The notes under the pieces were generated by a model, which was not told the DNA's origin, ran no database searches, and was given only the letters and a program-made list of their open reading frames with translations. From Flavobacteriales bacterium UBA952 (GTDB lineage: Bacteria; Bacteroidota; Bacteroidia; Flavobacteriales_D; Crocinitomicaceae), in assembly GCA_905182495.1 (NCBI GenBank), contig CAJJBU010000004.1, positions 37,536-101,535 on the forward strand: a DNA stretch of 64,000 nt, written 5' to 3'. Position numbers and translations under genes: made by a program. Positions 1 to 9,700 of this stretch are shown here, one piece after another; within the stretch, counting starts at the first letter, position 1; every line of letters starts with the position of its first letter.

Positions 1-27
1 GACTTCTGAATTTTTCTTTATTTCCAT
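1..27 (-). CDS. Possible start of a further gene, cut by window edge
   Basis: An ATG at 25-27, read leftward, opens nine sense codons (MEIKKNSEV) and runs off the window without a stop. It lies 40 bases downstream of gcvH on the same strand. In Flavobacteriia gcvH is often followed by a VanZ-like gene and a TonB-type gene, and a short lysine-rich start would fit the cytoplasmic tail of a TonB-type protein. Nine residues cannot establish this, and the frame may be open by chance. Confidence 0.3.
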
Positions 28-66
28 GATATCAAATTTATAAAATTGACACAATTAATATGCCAT

Positions 67-444
67 TTATTGAATTAAATTAGAATAAGCTTCTACTGAA
101 AGTAAATTTTCTAATTCTGAAATATCGGAGATTTTAATTTTTATCATCCAGCCTTCTCCGTATGGATCTGTATTAACGAGTTCAGGTTGAGTTTCTAGGG
201 CTTCATTAAATTCTAAAACCTCTCCAGAAATAGGCATGAATAAATCAGAAACTGTCTTTACAGCCTCTACAGATCCAAATACTTCTTCAATGTCAAGGGA
301 TTCATCAACGGATTCTATTTCAATAAATACAATATCTCCTAGCTCTCCTTGAGCGAAATCGGTAACCCCGACAGTTGCAATGTCACCATCTACAAGCACC
401 CATTCATGGTCCTTAGTATATTTTAAATCTTTTGGAATATTCAT
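67..444 (-). CDS. gcvH: Glycine cleavage system H protein
   Basis: This is the lipoyl carrier of the glycine cleavage complex. It shuttles the aminomethyl group from the P protein to the T protein and electrons to the L protein, in the cytoplasm. The 125 residues match the usual length of the family. The lipoylation site is Lys63 in the stretch [18 protein letters not shown], the classic H-protein signature. The N-terminal LKYTKDHEW is also typical. A TAttTTTG promoter element lies 23 bases upstream of the ATG (467-474, minus strand). The gene diverges from prfB with about 100 bases between them. No other glycine cleavage gene is in the window, so P and T proteins must be encoded elsewhere. 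Confidence 0.97.
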   Translation of the reverse strand: MNIPKDLKYTKDHEWVLVDGDIATVGVTDFAQGELGDIVFIEIESVDESLDIEEVFGSVEAVKTVSDLFMPISGEVLEFNEALETQPELVNTDPYGEGWMIKIKISDISELENLLSVEAYSNLIQ

Positions 445-533
445 GTTTTTATTTTTTTAATCGTTTCAAAAATAATGAATTAGATTTGAGAGACAGTTAT
501 TAATTTGAATAAACAATAATAATTTTTTAAGAC

Positions 534-541
534 TATTTTTG
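534..541 (+). promoter_or_regulatory. -7 element TATTTTTG close to prfB start
   Basis: TATTTTTG fits the Bacteroidota -7 consensus TAnnTTTG and ends 4 bases before the prfB ATG. If it is used, transcription would begin at or next to the start codon and give a leaderless or nearly leaderless mRNA. No TTG lies at the usual 19-21 base spacing upstream; the nearest TTTG (504-507) is 26 bases away, so this is only a candidate. Confidence 0.35.
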
Positions 542-545
542 TAGC

Positions 546-1628
546 ATGACATCAGACCAGTTTAAAGGACTTGCTAAAAGGATTGTGGAAATCAGAGAAT
601 TTCTAAAAATAGACCAAAAAAAACTTGAGCTTCAAGAGCAAGAACTAAAAACACATGATCCGGAATTTTGGAGTGATCCAAAGGCGGCAGAGATTCAAAT
701 GAAATTGATTCAAGAGCTCAAATTTTGGGTAAATGGTTTTATTGATATCGAAAATAAATATGGAGATCTAGAGGTGCTTCAAGATTTTGTGAAAGAGGAA
801 ATGGCGAGTGAACAAGAATTGAATGTTGCTTATTCGGTTTTAGTTGATTTGATGGAAGATTTGGAACTCAGGAACATGCTTTCTAGAGATGAAGATAAAC
901 TTAGTGCCGTGATACAAGTGACAGCTGGAGCAGGAGGAACTGAATCTTGTGACTGGACGGCAATGCTCATGCGCATGTATGTTATGTGGGCTGAGAGCCA
1001 TGGTTATAAAGTCAAAGAATTAAATTTTCAGGAAGGAGATGTAGCAGGGGTGAAAACGGTTTCTTTGGAAATTGAAGGAGATTATGCTTTTGGATACTTA
1101 AAAGGAGAAAATGGTGTACATCGGCTCGTAAGAATTTCGCCATTCGATTCAAATGCTAAAAGACATACTTCATTTTCTTCAGTCTATGTTTATCCACTTG
1201 TCGAGGATGCTATTGAAGTACATGTCAATCCTGCTGACATTTCTTGGGAGACTTTTAGATCAGGTGGTGCCGGTGGGCAAAACGTCAATAAGGTAGAAAC
1301 TGCTGTTAGGTTAAGACATGCTCCGACAGGTATTGTTATTGAAAATTCTGAATCAAGATCCCAATTAGGGAATAAAGAGAAAGCAATGCAGCTCTTGAAA
1401 TCACAATTATATGAACTTGAATTGAGGGCACGTATGGAAAAGCAAAATGCCATTGAGTCAGAAAAGAAAAAGATTGAATGGGGGTCTCAAATTCGGAACT
1501 ATGTTTTACATCCATATAAGCTTGTTAAGGATGTACGAACGGGTATAGAGTCTGGGGATACAGAAGCTGTCTTGAACGGAAAAATAGACCAATTTTTGAA
1601 AGCATATTTGATGCAATTTGGCTCTTAA
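546..1628 (+). CDS. prfB: Peptide chain release factor 2
   Basis: RF2 ends translation at UGA and UAA codons in the ribosomal A site. The 360-residue protein carries the stop-codon reading tripeptide SPF (residues 198-200) and the GGQ motif (243-245), which triggers peptidyl-tRNA hydrolysis. Many bacterial prfB genes contain an in-frame UGA near codon 25 read by +1 frameshifting. Here the matching stretch FLKIDQKK (19-26) is encoded in one uninterrupted frame, so the usual autoregulatory frameshift is absent. The start is the first ATG, with a candidate -7 element just before it and no Shine-Dalgarno sequence. It diverges from gcvH. Confidence 0.97.
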   Translation: MTSDQFKGLAKRIVEIREFLKIDQKKLELQEQELKTHDPEFWSDPKAAEIQMKLIQELKFWVNGFIDIENKYGDLEVLQDFVKEEMASEQELNVAYSVLVDLMEDLELRNMLSRDEDKLSAVIQVTAGAGGTESCDWTAMLMRMYVMWAESHGYKVKELNFQEGDVAGVKTVSLEIEGDYAFGYLKGENGVHRLVRISPFDSNAKRHTSFSSVYVYPLVEDAIEVHVNPADISWETFRSGGAGGQNVNKVETAVRLRHAPTGIVIENSESRSQLGNKEKAMQLLKSQLYELELRARMEKQNAIESEKKKIEWGSQIRNYVLHPYKLVKDVRTGIESGDTEAVLNGKIDQFLKAYLMQFGS

Positions 1629-1779
1629 AATGCTGCTGTATATTTTTTTTTTTAAAGGCAACTTTGTTTTTGTCTTTAACGTCTTTATGTTGTGATTGTT
1701 TGTTACTTATTGATAGGATGAAGTCAAGAAATGATTTTATCGATTTATTATAATTTGTAACTTTTAAAGTTAAGTTTTT

Positions 1780-4700
1780 ATGAATTTCTCCAAAAGGTAT
1801 TTTAATACCCCTATGTGGGTATTGTGTTTTTTCTTTACCCATTCTTTTCTTAGTTATTCTCAGCAAAATGTGAGTATTTCTGATGTTCAGACGGCCCCCG
1901 ATCCATCAAGTGTTTTGGATATATTCTCGACATCAAAGGGTCTCCTGATTCCTCGAATGAATTCAAATGAAAGATTAGCAATTGTAAATCCTTCTAATGC
2001 GCTATTGGTCTTTGATACAGATTCGTCCTGCTTTCTTTTTTATAGGGTATCTAATTTGGCATGGTATTCACTTTGTGATTTTTCACAAGGCCCTATAGGC
2101 CCTCCAGGGGATGACGGTATTCATATTGAAAATACAGTAGTCAACACCTCAGGTGATTTGATTGTAACTTTAACTGACGGCACAGTCTTAAATGCAGGGA
2201 ATGTAATTGGTCCGGACGGCGCTCAAGGTCTTCCAGGAAATGATGGAGCTGATGGAACAAACGGAACTGATGGAACAAACGGAATTGATGGTGCTCAAGG
2301 TCCAATAGGATTAACAGGAGCAGCCGGAACAAATGGCGCTCAAGGTCTTCCAGGAAATGATGGAGCTGATGGAACAAACGGAACTGATGGAACAAACGGA
2401 ATTGATGGTGCTCAAGGTCCAATAGGATTAACAGGAGCAGCCGGAACAAATGGCGCTCAAGGTCCCGCAGGAACAAACGGAACTGATGGAACAAACGGAA
2501 CCAACGGAACAGATGGCATAGATGGAGCCCCAGGTCTTCCAGGAACTGATGGAGTCGATGGAACAAACGGCACAGATGGAACAAACGGAATTGATGGTGC
2601 TCAAGGCCCAATAGGGTTAACAGGAGCAGCCGGAACTGATGGAGTCGATGGAACTGATGGAACAAACGGAATTGATGGTTTAGATGGAGCAGACGGCGCT
2701 CAAGGTCCCGCAGGAACAAACGGAACTGATGGAACAAACGGAACCAACGGAACAGATGGCATAGATGGAGCCCCAGGTCTTCCAGGAACTGATGGAGTCG
2801 ATGGAACAAACGGCACAGATGGAACAAACGGAATTGATGGTGCTCAAGGCCCAATAGGGTTAACAGGAGCAGCCGGAACAAACGGAATTGATGGAGCTCA
2901 AGGCCCAATAGGGTTAACAGGAGCAGCCGGAACAAACGGAATTGATGGAGCTCAAGGCCCAATAGGGTTAACAGGAGCAGTCGGAACAAATGGAATTGAT
3001 GGTTTAGATGGAGCAGACGGCGCTCAAGGTCTCGCAGGGAATGATGGAGCTGATGGAACAAACGGAACAGATGGCGTCGATGGAACAAACGGAATTGATG
3101 GTTTAGATGGAGCAGACGGCGCTCAAGGTCCCGCAGGAACAAATGGAATAAACGGAACTGATGGAACCAACGGAACAGATGGCGTAGATGGAGCTCCAGG
3201 TCTTCCAGGAACTAATGGAGTCGATGGAACAAACGGAATTGATGGTGTAGACGGAGCTGACGGTGCTCAAGGTCCAATAGGATTAACAGGAGCAGCCGGA
3301 ACTGATGGAACAAATGGAACCAACGGTACTGATGGCGTAGATGGAGCCCAAGGTCTTACAGGAACTGATGGAGCCCCAGGTCTTCCAGGAACTGATGGAG
3401 TCGATGGAACAAACGGCACAGATGGAACAAACGGAATTGATGGTGCTCAAGGCCCAATAGGGTTAACAGGAGCAGCCGGAACAAATGGAATTGATGGTGT
3501 AGACGGCGCTGACGGCGCTCAAGGTCCCAGGGAATGATGGAGCTGATGGAACAAACGGAACAGATGGCGTAGATGGAGCCCCAGGTCTTCCAGGAACTGA
3601 TGGAGTCGATGGAACAAACGGAATTGATGGTGTAGACGGAGCTGACGGTGCTCAAGGTCCAATAGGATTAACAGGAGCAGCCGGAACAAATGGATACAAA
3701 TGGAACAAACGGAATTGATGGAGCTCAAGGCCCAATAGGGTTAACAGGAGCAGCCGGAACAAATGGCACTGATGGTGTAGACGGAGCTGACGGCGCTCAA
3801 GGTCCAATAGGATTAACAGGAGCAGCCGGAACTGATGGAACAAACGGAATTGATGGAGCTCAAGGCCCAATAGGGTTAACAGGAGCTGCCGGAACAAATG
3901 GCACTGATGGCACAAACGGAATTGATGGAGCTCAAGGCCCAATAGGATTAACAGGAGCAGCCGGAACAAATGGAATTGATGGTGCTCAAGGTCTTCCAGG
4001 AACTGATGGAGTCAATGGAACAAACGGAACTGATGGAACAAATGGAACAAACGGTACTGATGGCGTAGATGGAGCCCAAGGTCTTCCAGGAACTGATGGA
4101 GTCGATGGAACTGATGGAACAAACGGAATTGATGGTGCTCAAGGCCCAATAGGGTTAACAGGAGCAGCCGGAACAAATGGAATTGATGGTTTAGATGGAG
4201 CAGACGGCGCTCAAGGTCCAATAGGATTAACAGGAGCAGCCGGAACTGATGGAACAAACGGAATTGATGGTGCTCAAGGTCCAATAGGATTAACAGGAGC
4301 AGCCGGAACAAATGGAATTGATGGTGTAGACGGAGCTGACGGCGCTCAAGGTCCAATAGGATTAACAGGAGCAGCCGGAACAAATGGCACAAACGGAATT
4401 GATGGAGCTCAAGGCCCAATAGGGTTAACAGGAGCTGCCGGAACAAATGGAATTGATGGAGCTCAAGGCCCGATAGGATTAACAGGAGTAGCCGGAACAA
4501 ATGGAATTGATGGTGTAGACGGAGCTGACGGCGCTCAAGGCCCAATAGGATTAACAGGAGCAGCCGGAACAAACGGAACTGATGGCACAAACGGAATTGA
4601 TGGAGCTCAAGGCCCAATAGGGTTAACAGGAGCAGCCGGAACAAATGGCACTGATGGCACAAACGGAATTGATGGAGCTCAAGGCCCAATAGGATTAACA

Positions 4701-6749
4701 GGAGTAGCCGGAACAAATGGAATTGATGGTGTAGACGGTCCGCCAGGCCCTAGGATTCAGGAGCACGGAACTGATGGAACGGACACCAACGGTAGCTGAT
4801 GGCGTCAGATGGAGCCCCAGGTCTTCCAGGAACTAATGGAGTCGATGGAACAAACGGAACTGATGGAACCAACGGTACTGATGGCGTAGATGGAGCCCAA
4901 GGTCTTCCAGGAACTGATGGCGTAGATGGAACTGATGGAACAAACGGAATTGATGGAGCTCAAGGTCCAATAGGATTAACAGGAGCAGCCGGAACAAATG
5001 GAATTGATGGTGTAGACGGAGCTGACGGCGCTCAAGGTCCAATAGGATTAACAGGAGCAGCCGGAACAAATGGCACAAACGGAATTGATGGAGCTCAAGG
5101 CCCAATAGGGTTAACAGGAGCTGCCGGAACAAATGGAATTGATGGTTAGAGGAGCGACGGGCTCAAGGTCCAATAGGATTAACAGGAGTAGCCGGAACAA
5201 ATGGAACAAACGGCAATTAACGGAATGAGGAGCTCAAGGCCCAATAGGGTTAACAGGAGCAGCCGGAACAAATGGCACTGATGGCACAAACGGAATTGAT
5301 GGAGCTCAAGGCCCAATAGGATTAACAGGAGCAGCCGGAACAAATGGAATTGATGGTGTAGACGGCGCTGACGGCGCTCAAGGTCCAATAGGATTAACAG
5401 GGAATGATGGAACTAATGGTTTAGACGGAGCAGATGGTGCTCAAGGCCCAATAGGATTAACAGGAGCTGCTGGTTCAGACGGAGCTGATGGTCTTCCAGG
5501 TCCCAGCTGGACCTTAACAGCACCATCTTTTAATACGAATGGAACGATGGTTGTGAATGGAACCGCAGGTTCAGGTGGGCCAGTAACGAGTACTGCGGGT
5601 GCATGGTTACTTGATGGTAATACAAATACGGCTGTCAAAGGATTTGGAACCAATAGCAATACACACGTCGATTTTGAAACAAATGGCATTACGCGTGGAA
5701 GATTCTTAAATACGGGTGAGATGCTTTGGGGAAATACAGGGATTATAGCACCAGCTATGGCGGGTGACCCACTTCATTCATATGTTGTAAATAATACGAA
5801 TAATTGGGCATTTAACGCTATTAATACAACAGCACAAGGGGGTAGTGTTTTTGGTTCAAATACATCAATGGCTAATGCTTTTAGTGGTATTGAAGGTTCA
5901 ACAAATGGGACAGGAAGTGGTATAAAAGGTATGCATATGGCTATCTCAGGTGGCGGTATTGGTATTCAAGGAGTAACAAATTCGCCTGCGGCCGCTTGGG
6001 CAGGGATTTTTATGGGTGATATTGGACTTACGGGTGCGATTTGGAACATATCAGATGCTCGTTTCAAGAAAAATATATTGCCTGTATCGAGCGTGTTGGC
6101 GAAAGTCATGGAATTGAAGGTTAAAAAGTATAATATGAGAGCGGATGAATTCCCAGGATTGAGCTTAAATCCAAATAAATCTGAATTCGGTTTTATAGCA
6201 CAAGAATTAAAAGAGGTATTTCCAGAAATTGTTCAGCAAAAGGCTATTCCTGATCCTTTGGTACTTAACTCGAATAAACAAAATAAGGAAATGGTTGAGG
6301 GTTATTATACGGTAAATTATATTTCTTTAGTACCTATTTTAACAAAGGCAATTCAAGAACAACAAAATCAGATTTTAGCTTTAAATGAGCAGATTGGTTT
6401 ACAAACTCAAATTGATTTCTCAAACTTGACGCAATCGAGAATCATCGCATCGGATAATGCTAGATTAAATTCTGAAAATATTTTCACAGCTAATTTAGAT
6501 TCTAAGCCATACATTATAGGGGTTTTCGAAATAGATGCTATTGGGAATCAGAAAATTCAAACAAACGGAGTTGTTACTGTTGATGCGGATAACGAGAATG
6601 GTCAAATATTAGCAGGAGACCACGTCACAGTTTCTAGTTTAGGAAAAGCTGTTAAATCAATAAACCAGGAATGGGTTTTGGGTGTTGCAGTCGCGAATGA
6701 AGCCAGTGGATTGGTTGAAGTAAGAATAGATATCAGATTTAAGCATTAA
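1780..6749 (+). CDS. Giant collagen-like fibre protein with S74 chaperone domain, frame interrupted
   Basis: This reads as one gene of about 1,650 codons whose frame is broken several times inside its repeats. The N-terminus (1780-2090) has a signal peptide ending near SYSQ and a region common in Bacteroidota fibre proteins (SSVLDIFSTSKGLLIPRMNSNE). Then come about 1,100 codons of Gly-X-Y collagen triplets rich in Thr, Asn and Asp (2209-5504). A non-repetitive region follows, then a peptidase-S74 intramolecular chaperone domain starting at SDARFKKNI (Ser codon at 6051) with FGFIAQELKEVFPEIV, and about 110 further residues. Known S74 domains help trimeric phage fibres fold and then cleave themselves at that Ser. 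Breaks lie near 3529, 3690, 4741-4800 and 5146-5230. The frame of the last segment is continuous with repeats from about 5230. No T9SS tail is visible. Likely an extracellular trimeric fibre; its function is unknown. Confidence 0.72.
2209..5504 (+). repeat. Collagen-type Gly-X-Y triplet repeat array
   Basis: About 3.3 kb of DNA with a 9-base period encodes Gly-X-Y triplets. Longer modules recur, built from units such as GTNGTDGTNGIDG and GAQGPIGLTGAAG, often nearly identical in nucleotide sequence. Proline is sparse and Thr, Asn and Asp are abundant, as in bacterial collagen-like proteins. The high identity makes slippage, recombination and mis-assembly all plausible, and true length and frame cannot be fixed from this sequence. 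Long open frames on the opposite strand here are by-products of the period. Confidence 0.95.
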
Positions 6750-6753
6750 GCAA

Positions 6754-9700
6754 ATGATGAAAAAGGGTCTATTAATATATATATTCCTGTTTGTTGGCTT
6801 TTGGGTCAGCAGTCAAGTAGTGCTTAATAATGGAGCATATATGAATGCGCAATCAGGTGCTTTTATTCATGTAAATGGAAGTGTTGAAAATTCTGAAGGG
6901 GAAATCAATATAGATGAAATAGCAGGCACTCCTGCAGAGTTGTATGTTTCAGAGAACATCATTAATAATGATATTTTAATAGCGAATGGATTCATTCGAT
7001 TAATTGGAAATTGGTTCAACAACTCATCTTTTACTTCTGCAGTTGGTACGGTTTTCCTTGAAGGTACAGATCAATTAATAAGCGGTTCAACTCAAACTAA
7101 TTTTTTCAATTTGACTTTAGATGGTTCGGGATTCAAAACACAAGAAATAAACGCCTATTCTCATGGAGTTTTAGATTTAAAGCATATAGAACTTCAAACA
7201 GAACTTAACACATTTTTTGTCGAGAATACTGCATTGGATGCGGTCCAAAGAACTTCAGGTTTCGTTTCTTCATTGAATGGAGGGTTTTTGTCGCGTCAGA
7301 CTGATCAAATGTCAACTTATGTATTCCCTGTAGGCTCTAGTTTAGGAGCCTTACGTTATCGCCCAGTAGAACTTTCACCAAATAACCTTTCAAGTAATAC
7401 ATTTGCGGTCAGGTTGGCGAATCTTGATGCCAATCTTGAAGGCTTTGATAGAGGCTTAACGGACTTGGATATATGTGAACTGAATCCGTTATATTACCAT
7501 CAGATTTCTCGAACGAATGGAGCGGCACCCGTTGATTTGGATATTTATTTTGATGAGGCCCAAGACGGAAGTTGGGGAGGTATTTCAAACTGGACTCAAA
7601 ATAATACGCAATGGGAATTCATCAGCAATAGTATAATAACGTCAGCTACGCCTTTGTCAATTGCATCTTCTTCAGCTTGGAATGATTTTACAGATTTGCC
7701 CTATATATTAACCCACATTAAGGAAGAACCCATTTTTGATTCTATTGAACCCATCTGTTTAAATGCTTTAGCTCCTGTTTTACCCCTCGTTTCATTAAAT
7801 GGTTATTCTGGATCATGGTCTGGATCAATAGACTCAGGACAATCAGGGCTTCAAACTTTTACTTTTACACCAGACCCAGATCAATGTTCATTACCTACTG
7901 AATTGAGTGTATTGGTAATGGATTTACCTGTAATCTCTTCTATTGATGTCACTCAAGAGATAGACTGCTTTGGTGGTTCTGGGGCACTTGAGGTTATCTG
8001 TTCGGGAACGGATATGTTGTATCAGGTCAATACGGGGGGTATGTTTAGTTCTAATCAATTTTCTGTAGAATCTGGCATGCAAGAATTTGATGTCATGGAC
8101 GAATTCGGCTGTATTTCCTCTCAGAGTTATGAATTTATGGAACCTACTGAAATTTTAATGCAGGCTGCAGTTCAAGATATCTTATGTCCAAACGGTATGG
8201 GGGTAATAGATTTGACGATATCGGGAGGGACACCTAATTATGATGTGGTTTGGAATGAAATCTTTAATATTGAGGACCCTAGTGATCTAACCCCAGGCAC
8301 TTATAATGGCGTGGTGACAGATGATCATGGTTGCCAGGATTCTATACAGGTTGATGTTATAGAGGCTTTAAGTAATGAACCGGCTTTTATTATAAATAAT
8401 TCAGGGACGGCGATTATAAATTGTGTAGTTGCCCAAATTGAAGTGGAAGCAAACGGCGGTACTGATTTTACTTGGTCTGCAGGGTCATCTTTGAGTACTT
8501 CTTGGAATGTTTTAACGGAATCAGGAAATTATTCCGTTGATTATATTGATTCGAATGGTTGTGAATTACAAATGAATTTTATTGTTTCTGAAGATTTTAA
8601 CCTACCTATAATTGCAATTGAAAATGTAAGTAATTTAACCAATCAATTGACTTGTAATGAGCCACAGATTGAACTTCTGGCTTCAGGAGGTGAAAACTTT
8701 GTATGGGATACAGATGGGACTACAAATACATCTTTCATTGTAAATGAGGCTGGTGAGTACTTGGTTCTTGGGATGGGTGCCAACGGCTGTGTCGATTCAG
8801 CCACGATAACCATCACTACCAATTTTGAATTACCAACCGTAAGCATTCTGAATTTATCAGCTACGAATATTTTGGATTGTAATACATCTACGATTGATCT
8901 TCAGGCATTTGGAGGATTGAGTTATGATTGGAATAGTAACCTTGGAGTTAATCCTACTGTCATTGTATCTACCGCTGGTATTTATACTGTTTCTGCCACA
9001 GGGATCAATGGTTGTGTAAATTCAGATTCAATTGAAATCATTGAAATTCCGTTACCTACATTGATTGTGAATTCAGAGACTATTTGTTCAGGTGATTCTA
9101 TCGAACTATTAGCAGAAGTGTCAATTCCTGGAGGGGATTTCACCTGGTCTAATGGATTGGGGACATCTCCTTCAGTTTTTGTATCTCCTATTTCAAATGC
9201 ATTTTACACTGTGGATTATGAATTGAATGGATGTTCAAGTAATACATCAATAGCTGTTGTTTCTGTCCTTCCAACTCCGGTTGTAACTATTTCAGGTGAT
9301 AATTCCATCTGTTCTTCTGAGCCCGTTACTTTGACCGGTAATCCATCATTACCTGGAGGAAGCTTCCAATGGTTACTAGGAAATGAGGTTGGGAATTCAA
9401 TAACATCTTCCCCTTCAGAAACAACTGATTTTGGGTTAGTTTACACCTTAAATGGTTGCCCTTCTGATATTATAGAGTTTACTGTTGAAGTTATTCCAAC
9501 GCCAGTAGTTTCAGTCTCAGATATTTCTATTTGCATAGGGCAGGAGGGTACTTTAATCGCTCAACCTTCTATATTGGGTGGGACTTTTAATTGGCTTGAT
9601 GACGGCGCTAGTACTCAAAGTATCTCTGCGTCACCAGATTCCACTACTGATTATAGTGTTCTATACACTTTAAACGGATGTACGAGTCAATTAACGAGTG

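Noticed and set aside
546..700. Programmed +1 frameshift in prfB
   Set aside because: No UGA or slippery CUU-UGA site is present; the frame is continuous from the first ATG.
2141..3142. Long open frames on the minus strand through the collagen repeat (also 3356-3655, 3652-3969, 4012-4716, 4833-5132)
   Set aside because: They encode low-complexity Leu/His/Phe/Arg strings created by the 9-base period of the real plus-strand coding sequence and have no plausible start context or domain.
2209..5504. CRISPR-like array
   Set aside because: The repeats are contiguous 9-base coding triplets without unique spacers, and no cas gene is nearby.
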